In this document: piece by piece, positions 63,989 through 64,000 of the stretch
Numbering within the stretch: the stretch's first letter is position 1
How the letters are laid out: every line of letters starts with the position of its first letter
Origin: Thalassotalea loyana
GTDB taxonomy: Bacteria; Pseudomonadota; Gammaproteobacteria; Enterobacterales; Alteromonadaceae
Direction of reading: 5' to 3'
Length of the DNA: 64,000 nt
NCBI RefSeq assembly: GCF_030161435.1
Contig: NZ_BSSV01000005.1
Coordinates: 265,911-329,910, forward strand
Translations under genes and position numbers: made by a program
The notes under the pieces: model-generated
Seen by the model: the letters and a program-made list of their open reading frames with translations, nothing else
The model's database searches: none
Told to the model about the DNA's origin: nothing

Positions 63989-64000
63989 CTCTTTTCTTCA

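Noticed and set aside
1..64000. CRISPR arrays, insertion sequences, prophage
   Set aside because: No regularly spaced repeats, transposase-like or phage-like proteins were found on either strand.

Overview
The window looks like chromosomal DNA from a marine gammaproteobacterium of the order Alteromonadales, most likely Colwelliaceae (Thalassotalea or Colwellia type). This is an inference from moderately AT-rich DNA and from gene neighbourhoods: bioH / comF / nfuA, srkA-dsbA, yihI-DUF2489-hemN, rph-pyrE, and a lexA gene with a perfect CTGT-N8-ACAG box. No insertion sequence, phage gene or CRISPR array was seen. Most of the window is ordinary housekeeping DNA.

Left end (1-6750): the accessory part. 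Four genes run leftwards off the window. They are a 73-residue secreted-looking peptide with a single arginine and two cysteines, a membrane M50 (site-2-like) protease with a PqqD-like N-terminus, an arginase-superfamily enzyme with a similar N-terminal domain, and a truncated possible LpxL-like acyltransferase. A CadC-like membrane-anchored regulator diverges from them across a region with a perfect 10-bp-arm palindrome. An orphan phosphopantetheinyl transferase lies beyond. I read this as a candidate ribosomally made and modified peptide (RiPP) system in which arginine would become ornithine and might then be acylated. It is the most interesting item in the window.

6929-16997: a hypothetical secreted protein; yicC; a 2OG-Fe(II) oxygenase; a periplasmic redox operon (di-haem peroxidase, thioredoxin-like protein, Tat-signal small subunit, GMC flavoprotein) between yicC and rph; rph-pyrE; and a LysR regulator divergent from a DJ-1-like protein.

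17007-25824: a SprA-related metalloprotease-like protein with a small protein resembling the C-terminus of flagellar rod/hook proteins; bioH, comF, an M14 carboxypeptidase and nfuA (with an IscR-like site); a MATE transporter; and a polysaccharide deacetylase.

25873-34751: the aa3/caa3-type cytochrome c oxidase locus. ctaC (with two extra cytochrome c domains), ctaD, ctaG and ctaE form one block. SURF1, a SCO-like protein, ctaA, ctaB and SCO1 form a second block. A small DUF2909 gene runs the opposite way between them.

35199-45554: lexA, tRNA-Arg(CCG), an amidohydrolase, a tandem OB-fold protein, a propeller/SHOCT membrane protein, a thermonuclease-like protein, a TVP38-type membrane protein, dsbA, srkA and ccoG.

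45547-50870: a tight hutG-hutF-fdhD-fdhF/ydeP operon. It links release of formate from histidine breakdown to a formate-dehydrogenase-like molybdoenzyme.

51014-63988: a peroxiredoxin-like protein, a BvgS-like hybrid kinase, a chemoreceptor, an M61 protease, a VOC protein, a CsrB-like regulatory RNA with about a dozen GGA motifs, yihI, a DUF2489 protein, a DksA/TraR-type zinc protein, hemN, a DUF1285 protein and tRNA-His.
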